A DNA stretch of 55,815 nucleotides. It comes from Chloroflexota bacterium. GTDB taxonomy: Bacteria; Chloroflexota; Dehalococcoidia; Lucifugimonadales; QGNO01. The stretch is taken from assembly GCA_003228195.2 (NCBI GenBank), contig QGNO01000010.1, forward strand, positions 1 through 55,815. The letters run 5' to 3'. Shown piece by piece: positions 1-8,435 of this stretch (the first letter of the stretch is position 1; each line of letters begins with the position of its first letter). The notes below the pieces were generated by a model that was not told the origin of the DNA, did no database searches, and was given only the letters and a program-made list of their open reading frames with translations. The translations under genes and the position numbers were made by a program.

Positions 1-287
1 GCTAAATCCTTAGAAAGTGATGGCAGTGATGGGCGGAAATCCTCTCCGATAGAGTCGGCAAGGGCGACAAAATGATTAACAACGATATGGTTAGTTTTTT
101 CAAACCAGAACTCAGATATCCTAGCAAGGATTTTTCCTTTTTCGGGAATTCCGTTAGGGAGTACTATGTCAAATGCAGATATGCGATCTGTGACCACCAT
201 GAGGAGGTATCCATTACCCAGATCATAGGTATCTCTGACTTTACCCCGATGTAACAGATTATCTAAATGTGTATCTAAAATCACCAT
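1..287 (-). CDS. purC: SAICAR synthetase, N-terminal part (cut by window edge)
   Basis: Reverse-strand reading from an ATG at 287 gives about 95 residues before the left edge. They contain [10 protein letters not shown], the [15 protein letters not shown] block and [12 protein letters not shown], which are hallmarks of phosphoribosylaminoimidazole-succinocarboxamide synthase (ATP-grasp-like, joins aspartate to CAIR). The spacing resembles the roughly 300-residue type. It starts 33 bases after the GH15 stop, so it is probably the next gene of the guaA-purD-purE-purB operon. An in-frame TAA at 308-306 bounds the start, and a weak GAGAG lies upstream. The C-terminal two thirds are outside the window. 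The plus-strand frame at 72-254 is its shadow. Confidence 0.93.
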   Translation of the reverse strand, partial: MVILDTHLDNLLHRGKVRDTYDLGNGYLLMVVTDRISAFDIVLPNGIPEKGKILARISEFWFEKTNHIVVNHFVALADSIGEDFRPSLPSLSKDL

Positions 288-320
288 TTCATCACGCTCT
301 CTTAATTAATTTACAATAAT

Positions 321-2189
321 TCAGCTACTAATTATAGAATATTTGGCATCAAAATTGTGCTTATTCAATAGGTAAGACGTGTTGATAATACCAGCATGAG
401 AAAATGTTTGCGGGAAATTTCCTAACAAGTCTCCTGTTTCAGGGTCTAGTTGTTCGCTTAGCAGGCCTAAGTCGTTACTACAATTCATCAATGTTTTATA
501 CAAACTGCGAGCTTTTTCAACTTCTCCTAGTAAGACTAAGTTATCCACTAGCCAAAAAGTACATATAATGAATGCACCTTCCCCTCCTTCTATACCGTCG
601 TCATAACCCTTATACCTATAGACGAAACCTTGTGTTGAAGTTAGCTCTTTTTCGATAGCCCTGACTGTTGATATCGCCTTTGGGTCTTTGGGGCTTATAA
701 ATCCAACAAGTGGCATGGTTAGGAGAGAAGCATCAAGCAGAGTGCTGCCATAAGATTGTACGAAAGCACCCTTTTCAGAGTTGAATCCTTTATCAAGAAT
801 ATCCTTTTTGATTTCCCAGCGTGTTCTCTTCCATTTGTCGATATGGCGAGTATCTTGGAGGTGATTAGCTGTTTTTATTGCTCTGTCAATTGCTACCCAA
901 CACCAAACCTTTGAGAAAACAAAATGTGCCTTGGTTGATCGCGTTTCCCATATGCCGTCATCAGGATCCTTCCAGTGAAGTGAAACATAATCCGCAACGT
1001 TTACCAAGAATTCCCAATAGCTTTTGTCTATTTTGCCGCCTTTTTGAATGTAACGTTGTGTTGTGTCAAAAATTTCTCCGTATATGTCCAATTGTACTTG
1101 AGAGTGGGCTGCGTTACCGATGCGCACTGGCTTAGAGTCATAATAGCCTCGAAGGTTAGGAAGCTCAATTTCCGTCAGTTGTCGCTCCCATTGTAGCCCG
1201 TACATAACTTGGAGATCATTTGCGGATCGGTTAGTGCTTCGAGCCAGCCATGATGTAAACGATTTTGTCTCTTCTAGATATCCCAACAGCGAAAGAGAGG
1301 AAAATCCGAAATAGGCGTCCCTTATCCAAGTATAGCGATAGTCCCAGTTTCGAGCCCCGCCGATTGCCTCTGGCAACGATGTAGTGGGGGCGGCAACTAA
1401 CCCTCCGCTTGGTTGATACGTTAGTGCCTTTAACGTTAATGCGCTTCGCTCAACGGCATCTTTGTACATTCCACTGTATGTTCCAGCCGATGACCATGCC
1501 TTCCAAGAATCTACTGTCTCGCTTAGTGTTGTTTCTAAGCCATCGAAACTGAAGGACTTTGAATTATTGTTAGGTGATTGCTCGCCAAAGTATAGAAGTA
1601 CATGGATTTTTTGTGAGGTGACCAAGCGTCCCTTTGATATCAGGCCGTTGTCCCATTTGTTCATGGGTGCAGAACATGCTATGTGGACTTGGTAATTTGC
1701 ACCTTTTATCATCCCGAAATGTTCGTTCGTCAGAATAGGGCTTGGTAGGATACTGCCGTAATAGAACCTAGGGTAGCATTCCATAAGAAATTGCGCCGTT
1801 CCACTGGTACACTGCAATGTTCTTATTAGTCTTGCGTTGTTATCGTGTCCGCTAGGGCCATCGGTATTGAAGCAACTACCATTTACTGGCATAAAATCAG
1901 TTAATGTAGAAACTCCTGAATCCGTCTGGAATGTGGTCTCTAAGACATTGGTTTGGGGAATATACCTTCGGCTGATAGTGGAGTTGCCGATCGGAGCTAA
2001 TTTGAAATACCCTCCATGGTTCCAATCCAATAGTCTTCCGAAGATTGAGGCACTATCGAACTTGGGCAAACAGCACCAGTCTATTGACCCTTCCATAGAT
2101 ACGAGAGCGGAGGATCGCATATCACTGATCAGCCCATAGTCGGATATTGGAGGATATGTACTGTTGTTAATGGTTTCTAATATAGGCAT
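321..2189 (-). CDS. GH15 family glucoamylase/trehalase-like glycoside hydrolase
   Basis: About 622 residues from the ATG at 2189; a TTG at 2213 would add eight. The N-terminal block ISDYGLISDMRSSALV and GSIDWCCLPKFDS is the beta-sandwich domain typical of bacterial GH15 proteins. GGARNWDYRYTWIRDA (about residues 277-292) and IEGGEGAFIICTFWLVDNL near the C-terminus are the conserved (alpha/alpha)6-barrel segments with the acidic residues. PVRIGNAAHSQVQLDIYGE is also present. Members hydrolyse terminal alpha-glucosidic bonds or trehalose; the substrate cannot be told here. No signal peptide is visible, so a cytoplasmic role is likely. The gene sits between purB and purC with almost no spacing, which is unusual for a sugar hydrolase. 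Confidence 0.9.
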   Translation of the reverse strand: MPILETINNSTYPPISDYGLISDMRSSALVSMEGSIDWCCLPKFDSASIFGRLLDWNHGGYFKLAPIGNSTISRRYIPQTNVLETTFQTDSGVSTLTDFMPVNGSCFNTDGPSGHDNNARLIRTLQCTSGTAQFLMECYPRFYYGSILPSPILTNEHFGMIKGANYQVHIACSAPMNKWDNGLISKGRLVTSQKIHVLLYFGEQSPNNNSKSFSFDGLETTLSETVDSWKAWSSAGTYSGMYKDAVERSALTLKALTYQPSGGLVAAPTTSLPEAIGGARNWDYRYTWIRDAYFGFSSLSLLGYLEETKSFTSWLARSTNRSANDLQVMYGLQWERQLTEIELPNLRGYYDSKPVRIGNAAHSQVQLDIYGEIFDTTQRYIQKGGKIDKSYWEFLVNVADYVSLHWKDPDDGIWETRSTKAHFVFSKVWCWVAIDRAIKTANHLQDTRHIDKWKRTRWEIKKDILDKGFNSEKGAFVQSYGSTLLDASLLTMPLVGFISPKDPKAISTVRAIEKELTSTQGFVYRYKGYDDGIEGGEGAFIICTFWLVDNLVLLGEVEKARSLYKTLMNCSNDLGLLSEQLDPETGDLLGNFPQTFSHAGIINTSYLLNKHNFDAKYSIISS

Positions 2190-2199
2190 ATGCCTATAT
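2180..2199. repeat. 20-bp perfect palindrome at the purB/GH15 junction
   Basis: ATATAGGCATATGCCTATAT is its own reverse complement over all 20 bases. It covers the purB stop codon (2196-2194), and its centre adjoins the ATG (2189-2187) of the glycoside hydrolase gene. It could be an operator or an mRNA hairpin controlling initiation. Confidence 0.75.
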
Positions 2200-3486
2200 A
2201 CCGGCTCTGTCAAAAGTTTCGTCTACAAAACGGGTGTAGTATTTGTAGTCGAATAATTGGGCTATTTTGGAAGGATCAAGGGACGAGGTTACGTCTTCTT
2301 CTGCTAGAATTAATTCCCTGAAGTCAAGTTTTTCATCCCAAGACTTCATCGCATTTTTCTGGACAATACCATAGGCTTTTTCTCTACTCAAACCGCCCTG
2401 CTCAACCAAATCTAGTAATACTCGTTGCGAGAACACTATACCGCGTGTTGATTCGATATTTTCCATCATCCTTTCTGGGTATACGCGTAGTCCTTCCATT
2501 ACATAGTTAAACACGCTCAAAATGTAATCCAGTGCTAGACATGAGTCAGGCAACACTATCCTCTCAGCGGATGAATGGCTGATATCTCGCTCGTGCCAGA
2601 GAGCCACATTTTCCAGAGCAGTTACGCTGAAACCACGAATGAGGCGGGCTAGACCGCAGATCCTTTCTGAAAGCTCTGGGTTACGTTTATGCGGCATTGC
2701 TGATGAACCGGTTTGCCCCTCTCCGAATGGCTCTTCTGCTTCCCGTACTTCAGTCCGTTGGAGTGACCTTATCTCAGTGGCAAATTTTTCGAGCGATGCC
2801 GCTATCAAAGCAAGGGTTGATACAAAATTAGCATATCTGTCACGTTGTATTATTTGGTTTGATATTGGAGCCACATTAAGCCCGAGTTTTTTACAGACAC
2901 TTTCCTCGATCGATGGAGTAATAGTGGCATGTGTACCTACGGCTCCAGATATTTTGCCGACAGATATTTGCGCCTTTGCGGATTTTAGTCTTCCTTCGTG
3001 ACGGTTCATTTCGTCCCACCAAATCGCAAGCTTCAAGCCGAAAGTGGTGGGTTCTGCATGAATCCCGTGGGTACGACCTATCATCAGTGTATTTTTGTAT
3101 TCAGTTGCTTTGAGACGGAGAGTGTCTCTAAGGCTTACTACCTCGTTCAAGAGAAGTTCAGCGGCTTCAGTCATTTGCAAGCTTTGTGCGGTGTCAATTA
3201 CGTCGCTTGACGTGAGTCCCAGGTGAATCCAGCGCCCCTCATCTCCCAGATTTTCAGTGATTGATCTTGTGAAGGCAGTCATGTCATGGCGAGTTTTCTC
3301 AAAGATTTCATTCATTAGATCGAAGTCATAAGAGGCTTTCCTGAGCTTTTCCATGTCCTTTTCAGGAATAACTCCAGTTTCAGTCCAAGCTTCACAAACC
3401 GCGAGTTCAACCGCGAGCCACTTGTCATATTTGTTATGCTCGGACCAAACACTCTTCATTTTGGGCCTTGAATATCGATCTATCAT
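2194..3486 (-). CDS. purB: adenylosuccinate lyase
   Basis: About 430 residues starting MIDRYSRPKMKSVWSEHNKYDKW, the usual PurB N-terminus. The ATG at 3486 is chosen over one at 3498 because it aligns with the family, has a GGAG about six bases upstream, and overlaps the preceding stop as ATGA. TSSDVIDTAQ, GRTHGIHAEP and the signature GSSAMPHKRNPE identify the fumarase/aspartase superfamily and PurB. It splits SAICAR to AICAR and adenylosuccinate to AMP, so it acts both before and after IMP. The product is cytoplasmic and tetrameric in the family. Neighbours purE, purD and guaA fit. Confidence 0.97.
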   Translation of the reverse strand: MIDRYSRPKMKSVWSEHNKYDKWLAVELAVCEAWTETGVIPEKDMEKLRKASYDFDLMNEIFEKTRHDMTAFTRSITENLGDEGRWIHLGLTSSDVIDTAQSLQMTEAAELLLNEVVSLRDTLRLKATEYKNTLMIGRTHGIHAEPTTFGLKLAIWWDEMNRHEGRLKSAKAQISVGKISGAVGTHATITPSIEESVCKKLGLNVAPISNQIIQRDRYANFVSTLALIAASLEKFATEIRSLQRTEVREAEEPFGEGQTGSSAMPHKRNPELSERICGLARLIRGFSVTALENVALWHERDISHSSAERIVLPDSCLALDYILSVFNYVMEGLRVYPERMMENIESTRGIVFSQRVLLDLVEQGGLSREKAYGIVQKNAMKSWDEKLDFRELILAEEDVTSSLDPSKIAQLFDYKYYTRFVDETFDRAGI

Positions 3487-4139
3487 TCTTTTCTCCAATA
3501 ATTTTCTTTTTCCAAATACTTAATTACTTCGAAGAAATCGTGAAGTTCTAAATGTCGTAATTTTTCGTTTTTGCACATCTCTAATAGCCCAGATCTGGCG
3601 AAAACAAAGTTTGTCTTTCTAGCTGGGCAGAAGTCAGATATTCCGTCGCCCGCGTAGTAAACTCGATGTCCTAAGTTTTGATATCGTTCAACGATCGAAC
3701 ATTTGCAGTTGCCCCATTTGAGACAGTCATCACGAGTGTATTTGTAATCAAATTTTATTCCACTTCTTGAAAATTCTGTTCCAACTGGAAATGTGGGTAC
3801 CCATTCTAGATTTTCACGCTGTAGTAGAGCCTCTACGTAAAAATCTAGACCGTATGTCACTATTCCTAACTCAACGTTATTATCCTTACAAAAATTTGCT
3901 AAATCTAGAAATCCGGCCCGGAGGTTTGCGAATTTCCTTACATGAGCTTGCAGTATGGTTTTTTCAGTAGTCAGATTTCTAAATGGTGCTTCGAAGTATT
4001 CTCTTGGGCTGATGGTTCCTTGATGGAATTGTTCGATCAACACCCGCCAGTCTTGTGCCCCAAATTCGTCTAGGACCAGATGCGCGACATTTTGATCTGC
4101 TGTTGTGTCATCGAAATCACAAAGAATGGCCAAGCTCAT
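3483..4139 (-). CDS. HAD-superfamily phosphatase, MtnX / phosphoserine phosphatase-like
   Basis: 218 residues. Motif I is CDFDDTTADQN (Asp-x-Asp-x-Thr near residues 8-12), and YAGDGISDFCPA near the C-terminus is motif IV. The central IVTYGLDFYVE supplies the motif II region. This layout matches the small-molecule phosphatases related to MtnX (methylthiopentenyl-phosphate phosphatase) and PSP. No other methionine-salvage gene is in view, so the true substrate is unknown. It overlaps purB by 4 bases (ATGA) and follows purE by 71 bases, so it is co-transcribed with purine genes. A role as a nucleotide or sugar phosphate phosphatase is possible but unproven. Confidence 0.8.
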   Translation of the reverse strand: MSLAILCDFDDTTADQNVAHLVLDEFGAQDWRVLIEQFHQGTISPREYFEAPFRNLTTEKTILQAHVRKFANLRAGFLDLANFCKDNNVELGIVTYGLDFYVEALLQRENLEWVPTFPVGTEFSRSGIKFDYKYTRDDCLKWGNCKCSIVERYQNLGHRVYYAGDGISDFCPARKTNFVFARSGLLEMCKNEKLRHLELHDFFEVIKYLEKENYWRKE

Positions 4140-4210
4140 TTTTGGAGGCCTTCTCTTTTGAGGGCGTTATGTAGATTAAGTTTGGATAGGGCACTTTGCA
4201 CCATAGCGGC

Positions 4211-4669
4211 TTATCCCTCTCTTAGCGAACGCCGATAGGCTGAGTACGCTTGTTTAATTTTCTCGTGTTTGATGCTTAGTATGCTAGCTGCTAGATACGC
4301 TGCATTTCGTGCACCCCAGCTACCAACTGCAACACAGGCTACCGGCACTCCTGGCGGCATTTGCACAATTGCGTGCAATGCGTCCACACCCTTCAATTCG
4401 CTGGTTCCTAGTGGTATTCCAATTACGGGAAGATCAGTCCAAGCTGCTATCGTACCAGGAAGTGCCGCAGCTCCCCCTGCCCCAGCAATTATTACCTCGA
4501 TCCCCCGGTTTTCTGCAGAACTCGCATAGTCTGCGACTTTTTGAGGGGTCCGATGGGCAGATATAGCGAGCAACTCGTGATCTATCCCGAGGTTTTCAAG
4601 TATTCCCAGCGTGTCCTGTATTAAAGGTTCATCTGTCTTGCTGCCAATTACTACACCTACAAGAGGCAT
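4211..4669 (-). CDS. purE: N5-carboxyaminoimidazole ribonucleotide mutase
   Basis: About 152 residues from the ATG at 4669, which has GGAGG five bases upstream; an in-frame start at 4693 would add eight untypical residues. GVVIGSKTDEP, LAISAHRTPQKV and AGAGGAAALPG are the three conserved blocks of class I PurE, which bind and move carboxylate from N5 to C4 of the imidazole. Class I PurE normally pairs with PurK, which is not in this window. It lies 33 bases downstream of the purD start-side neighbour in the same operon and is followed by the HAD phosphatase. Confidence 0.95.
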   Translation of the reverse strand: MPLVGVVIGSKTDEPLIQDTLGILENLGIDHELLAISAHRTPQKVADYASSAENRGIEVIIAGAGGAAALPGTIAAWTDLPVIGIPLGTSELKGVDALHAIVQMPPGVPVACVAVGSWGARNAAYLAASILSIKHEKIKQAYSAYRRSLREG

Positions 4670-4702
4670 ACGCACCTCCAAAAATTTATCCAATGTCTAG
4701 TC

Positions 4703-5971
4703 TCAATTGCTAACATTATCGAAACTGGCAATGTCTTTGCGATAGAAAGCGCCAGCAAATCTTATGTGGTTTATTGCTTCATAGGCGATTTCACGTGCAC
4801 GTGAAATGCTTTTACCTTGACCAACAACTGTTAACACGCGCCCTCCGCTGGTAACTATACTATCATTATCCAAGCTGGTTCCTGCATGGAATATGAGTGC
4901 TGTTTGTCCTGCCTCCTTTAGGCCACCTATTCTGAACCCCGTCTCGTAGCTTTCAGGGTATCCGTTAGAAGTCAGTACAACTCCCACACAATGTTGATCA
5001 CTCCATTGAATTCGTGTTTTGTTTAGCCTGCCCTCAGCTATTCCTACCATAATTTCCGCCAAATCTGACTTGAGTCTTGGCAAGATGACCTGAGTTTCTG
5101 GATCTCCCAATCTTGCGTTAAACTCAAGAACTTTGGGCCCTTGTTTGGTCATCATTAATCCACCATAAAGAACACCTTTATAAGGATTGTTCTCTTTAGC
5201 CATACCCTTTACTGTAGGGGCGAATATCTCGTTTTCAATCTGCTCGTCGACCTGTTCAGACCAAAATTCAGCTGGGCTGTAACAGCCCATTCCGCCTGTG
5301 TTAGGGCCGACATTTCCGTCATAAGCCCTTTTGTAATCGCAAGCCGATACTAACGGAGAATGGTATTCTCCATCTACGAACGAAAAAACGGAGACCTCTT
5401 TTCCATCCAGAAATTCTTCAATTACTATCGTTTGGCCAGCATTTCCAAGGGTCCTTTGGTTCATAAATGTGTCTAACGCTTTGGAAGCATCAGTTTTGCT
5501 ATTCGCTACCACAACACCTTTGCCAGCTGCCAAGCCATCCGCTTTTATGACTATGGGCAGCTGGACGTGATCTAGGAAGTTGGAAGCTTCTAAGTAGTTG
5601 TCGAAGGTCATACTCTCTGCACAAGGAATTTGATGTCTTTTCATGAATTCTTTGGCAAATGCCTTACTACTTTCCAATTGGGCTGCGGATTTTGTAGGTC
5701 CAGCTATCATTAATTTTTTATCTGTAAACTTGTCGACTATTCCTATGCTAAGGGGTTCTTCTGGGCCTACAACGGTTAGATCAATATCCGTATCACCGCA
5801 AAATTTGATCAGATTATGTAAATCGGTGGAGTCGATAGTTACATTTTGACTTATCTGGCTGGTTCCAGCATTACCTGGTGCTATGAATAGATTCTTGACG
5901 TTTGGGCTTTGCTTTAGCTTCCACGCTATAGCGTGCTCACGACCGCCATTGCCTATGAGTAAAACGTCCAA
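4703..5971 (-). CDS. purD: phosphoribosylamine-glycine ligase (GAR synthetase)
   Basis: ATP-grasp enzyme that makes glycinamide ribonucleotide. With a TTG start at 5971 the protein begins M-DVLLIGNGGREHA, exactly the family N-terminus, gives about 422 residues (usual length) and has GGGG eight bases upstream. A GTG at 6016, overlapping guaA, would add 15 poorly conserved residues. VVGPEEPL, IKADGLAAGKGV, GPNTGGMGCYSP and EFNARLGDPETQ are visible. The gene follows guaA directly. Near its 3' end (4788-4807) the coding sequence contains a perfect 20-bp palindrome. Confidence 0.96.
   Translation of the reverse strand: MDVLLIGNGGREHAIAWKLKQSPNVKNLFIAPGNAGTSQISQNVTIDSTDLHNLIKFCGDTDIDLTVVGPEEPLSIGIVDKFTDKKLMIAGPTKSAAQLESSKAFAKEFMKRHQIPCAESMTFDNYLEASNFLDHVQLPIVIKADGLAAGKGVVVANSKTDASKALDTFMNQRTLGNAGQTIVIEEFLDGKEVSVFSFVDGEYHSPLVSACDYKRAYDGNVGPNTGGMGCYSPAEFWSEQVDEQIENEIFAPTVKGMAKENNPYKGVLYGGLMMTKQGPKVLEFNARLGDPETQVILPRLKSDLAEIMVGIAEGRLNKTRIQWSDQHCVGVVLTSNGYPESYETGFRIGGLKEAGQTALIFHAGTSLDNDSIVTSGGRVLTVVGQGKSISRAREIAYEAINHIRFAGAFYRKDIASFDNVSN
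4788..4807. repeat. 20-bp perfect palindrome inside purD
   Basis: ATTTCACGTGCACGTGAAAT is fully self-complementary with no loop and carries two CACGTG cores. It lies inside the coding region near the C-terminus. It could be a regulator site, or chance. Confidence 0.6.
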
Positions 5972-6006
5972 ATTGAGATCCCCTTGTTTGTATGGAGAGG
6001 TATTAT

Positions 6007-7761
6007 CTATTCCCACTCAATAGTGCCTGGAGGTTTACTTGTAATATCGTAGACCACTCGGTTGACTTCAGGCACTTCGTTCACAATCCGGTTTGATATA
6101 TTGGCAAGGACTTCATAGGGCAATCTTGCCCAGTCAGCGGTCATAGCATCTTGACTAGTTACTGCACGTATCGCGACGGCATAGCCGTAAGTTCGAAAAT
6201 CTCCCATCACTCCAACGCTTCTGGCATCTGTCAAAACAGCGAAGCTTTGCCAAAGGTCTCTGTACAAATTCGCTCCCTTTATTTCATCCATAACTATCCA
6301 GTCGCATGAACGCAATATTTCGAGTCGCTCTTTGGTGACTTCACCAAGAATTCTTATTGCCAATCCAGGTCCAGGGAAAGGTTGTCTGTATATAATCTCT
6401 TCAGGCAAACCTAATTCTAGGCCAGCCTTCCTCACTTCGTCTTTGAAAAGATATCTCAATGGCTCCACAAGCGTCAGTGACATTGTGGGCGGTAAACCGC
6501 CAACGTTATGATGAGTTTTTATCTTGGCTGAGGCAGAGCTTTCTACAGTCTGACTTTCAATAACGTCTGGGTATAGTGTTCCTTGGGCTAAGAACTCAAC
6601 CGCCCCTAATTGTTTGGCGGCAACCTCTTCAAAAACTTTTATGAACTCTTCGCCTATCGCATGCCGCTTTTCCTCTGGGTCTGTCACGCCATCAAGTCTA
6701 CTCAAGAAGCGGCCTTCGGCTTGAACGTGAATGAGATTAAGTCCCATGTGTTTTTCAAAAACCTCTATAACGCGTTCAGATTCTTCCCGTCTCATAAGAC
6801 CGTTGTTTACGAATATACATGTGAGTTGATCTCCAATGGCTCTGTGCAGGAGCAATGCGGTAACAGCTGAGTCTACGCCTCCAGACAGAGCACATATTAC
6901 TTTACCAGTTCCTACCTGCTTTCGAATATTAGTCAAGGATTGCGTCACAAAGTTACTGGAAGTCCATAAGGCACTGCACCCGCAAATTTTGTAAAGGAAA
7001 TTGGCTATGAGATCCTTACCTTGAGGTGTATGAATTACTTCTGGATGAAATTGTAAGCCGACTATATTGCCATTTCCCATAACTGCTACTGGGGAATTAT
7101 CAGTATATGCGAGAGAGTTGAAGCCAGGTGGAAGTTCGCTTATTTGGTCACCGTGGCTCATCCATACTGGTAGGCTAGGGGGTACATTAGTAAAAAGAGG
7201 CGTGTCAGGGATGTTCTGATGTAAAACAGCGTGGCCATATTCCCGTTCTTTGGCCGGGACTACTTTTCCGCCCAGCTGGTAGGTTAAAACTTGCATGCCA
7301 TAACAAATACCTAAGACGGGGAGGCCACTTTCGTAGACCCAAACGGGAGCTAGCGGAGCTCCTTTGTCGTAGACGCTAGATGGTCCTCCAGAAAGGATAA
7401 TCCCCTTTGGATTAATTTTCGCCACATCATCCCAAGTTGCGTCATGGGGAACTATCTCACAATATACCTTGCTTTCACGAACTCTCCGAGCAATCAGTCG
7501 ACTGTATTGGGAGCCGAAATCAATAATTACAACAGCCTCTTCCTGACTTCGTGTTAATTGCTCAGGAAGAGGCTGTTGTCCTCGATTTTCTTTAGCTATC
7601 TCCAAGTATGCGGAGACTTCTAGATCATCACTTGTGGACACCCGCCGAGAGGTTGAAATTTCTTGTTCCTTATCCAGCACAGGCCTCCAGTTTAATAGGA
7701 ATTTTTGATCAAGTTTGAGCGTAACACCTGTGCTATACTCGGTCAAGATAAAGACAGCCAT
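6007..7761 (-). CDS. guaA: GMP synthase (glutamine-hydrolysing)
   Basis: Converts XMP to GMP. From residue about 76 the protein has the class I glutamine amidotransferase domain ([20 protein letters not shown], then [15 protein letters not shown] with the nucleophilic Cys, and GLQFHPEV). The ATP-pyrophosphatase domain follows ([11 protein letters not shown]), then the dimerisation domain ending KPPGTIEWE. The stop is followed closely by purD. From the outermost ATG the protein is 584 residues, about 60-70 longer than usual. That ATG has no visible ribosome site, whereas a GTG at 7680 has GGAGG three bases upstream. The true start is therefore uncertain. No ATG, GTG or TTG lies between the TTG at about residue 54 and the conserved domain. 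A perfect inverted repeat sits just before the domain. Confidence 0.95.
   Translation of the reverse strand: MAVFILTEYSTGVTLKLDQKFLLNWRPVLDKEQEISTSRRVSTSDDLEVSAYLEIAKENRGQQPLPEQLTRSQEEAVVIIDFGSQYSRLIARRVRESKVYCEIVPHDATWDDVAKINPKGIILSGGPSSVYDKGAPLAPVWVYESGLPVLGICYGMQVLTYQLGGKVVPAKEREYGHAVLHQNIPDTPLFTNVPPSLPVWMSHGDQISELPPGFNSLAYTDNSPVAVMGNGNIVGLQFHPEVIHTPQGKDLIANFLYKICGCSALWTSSNFVTQSLTNIRKQVGTGKVICALSGGVDSAVTALLLHRAIGDQLTCIFVNNGLMRREESERVIEVFEKHMGLNLIHVQAEGRFLSRLDGVTDPEEKRHAIGEEFIKVFEEVAAKQLGAVEFLAQGTLYPDVIESQTVESSASAKIKTHHNVGGLPPTMSLTLVEPLRYLFKDEVRKAGLELGLPEEIIYRQPFPGPGLAIRILGEVTKERLEILRSCDWIVMDEIKGANLYRDLWQSFAVLTDARSVGVMGDFRTYGYAVAIRAVTSQDAMTADWARLPYEVLANISNRIVNEVPEVNRVVYDITSKPPGTIEWE
7529..7579. 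repeat. perfect 18-bp inverted repeat at the 5' end of guaA
   Basis: Arms 7529-7546 (ACAACAGCCTCTTCCTGA) and 7562-7579 are exact reverse complements, separated by a 15-base loop. In the mRNA this would be a very stable stem just upstream of, or inside, the first conserved codons of the amidotransferase domain. There is no U-run after it, so it is not a standard terminator. Confidence 0.9.
7731..7739 (+). promoter_or_regulatory. extended -10 promoter for the threonylcarbamoyl-AMP synthase operon
   Basis: TGCTATACT matches TGn plus a -10 hexamer (5/6). It lies about 52 bases before the start codon at 7791. No good -35 box is visible, as expected of extended -10 promoters. It overlaps the outermost possible guaA reading frame, which argues that guaA really starts downstream. 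Confidence 0.45.
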
Positions 7762-7790
7762 AAATTGATGAGTTTAGTGCGCAAATATCG

Positions 7791-8435
7791 ATGAATATAC
7801 AGCAGGCTATCCAAGGTTTATCACCTAGGATTAGAATTCAGGTTGAGTTAGGAGTAGAGATCTTGGGTAAAGGTGGGCTATTAGCATACCCTACCGATAC
7901 TGTTTATGGATTGGGTGCAGATTTCTCGAATGAAATGGCAGTTAAGAACGTTGTGAAGATCAAGAACAGAAAGGAGACGATGGGTTTTCCATTGCTGTTA
8001 TCTAAATCGGATATGCTGCCCCTTGTGGCAGAAAATATTTCTCCAGTGGCCTGGCCTTTAATCGAGAATTTTTGGCCTGGACCATTAACTCTAATACTCC
8101 CGAAAACTGGTGCTGTGCCTGACGTTGTTTCGGGGGGAAGGGCTACAGTGGCGGTGAGGGTGCCAGATCATGCAGTGCCCCGGGTTTTAAGTGAGTGGCT
8201 GGGAAGACCTATCGTGGGGACAAGTGCGAATATCACTGGCTTTCCGTCTCTGGAATCCAGTAATCAAGTGACATCTCAGATTGGTGACCTTGTAGATTTG
8301 GTTATAGAAGGTTCCAGCTTAGGTCGTTTGGAATCTACAATTATAGACCTAACTGATATACGTCCTAAGATCGTAAGGCGCGGTGCTGTGCCTGTAGAGG
8401 AAATTCGATTATTCTGCCCACTACTACCATGTTAA
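7791..8435 (+). CDS. tsaC: L-threonylcarbamoyladenylate synthase (Sua5/YrdC family)
   Basis: 214 residues with the YrdC fold: GGLLAYPTDTVYGLG near residues 29-43, KNRKETMGFPLLL (substrate-binding Lys and Arg), FWPGPLTLIL and RVPDH. SANITGFPS follows near residue 145. The enzyme makes threonylcarbamoyl-AMP from threonine, bicarbonate and ATP for the universal t6A37 tRNA modification. It lacks the extra C-terminal Sua5 domain, so it is the short type. Its last 7 bases overlap the next gene. It is first in a plus-strand run that diverges from guaA. Confidence 0.94.
   Translation: MNIQQAIQGLSPRIRIQVELGVEILGKGGLLAYPTDTVYGLGADFSNEMAVKNVVKIKNRKETMGFPLLLSKSDMLPLVAENISPVAWPLIENFWPGPLTLILPKTGAVPDVVSGGRATVAVRVPDHAVPRVLSEWLGRPIVGTSANITGFPSLESSNQVTSQIGDLVDLVIEGSSLGRLESTIIDLTDIRPKIVRRGAVPVEEIRLFCPLLPC

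Noticed and set aside
72-254. 60-residue plus-strand frame at the left edge
   Set aside because: It lies antisense to clear purC coding sequence and has no recognisable protein.
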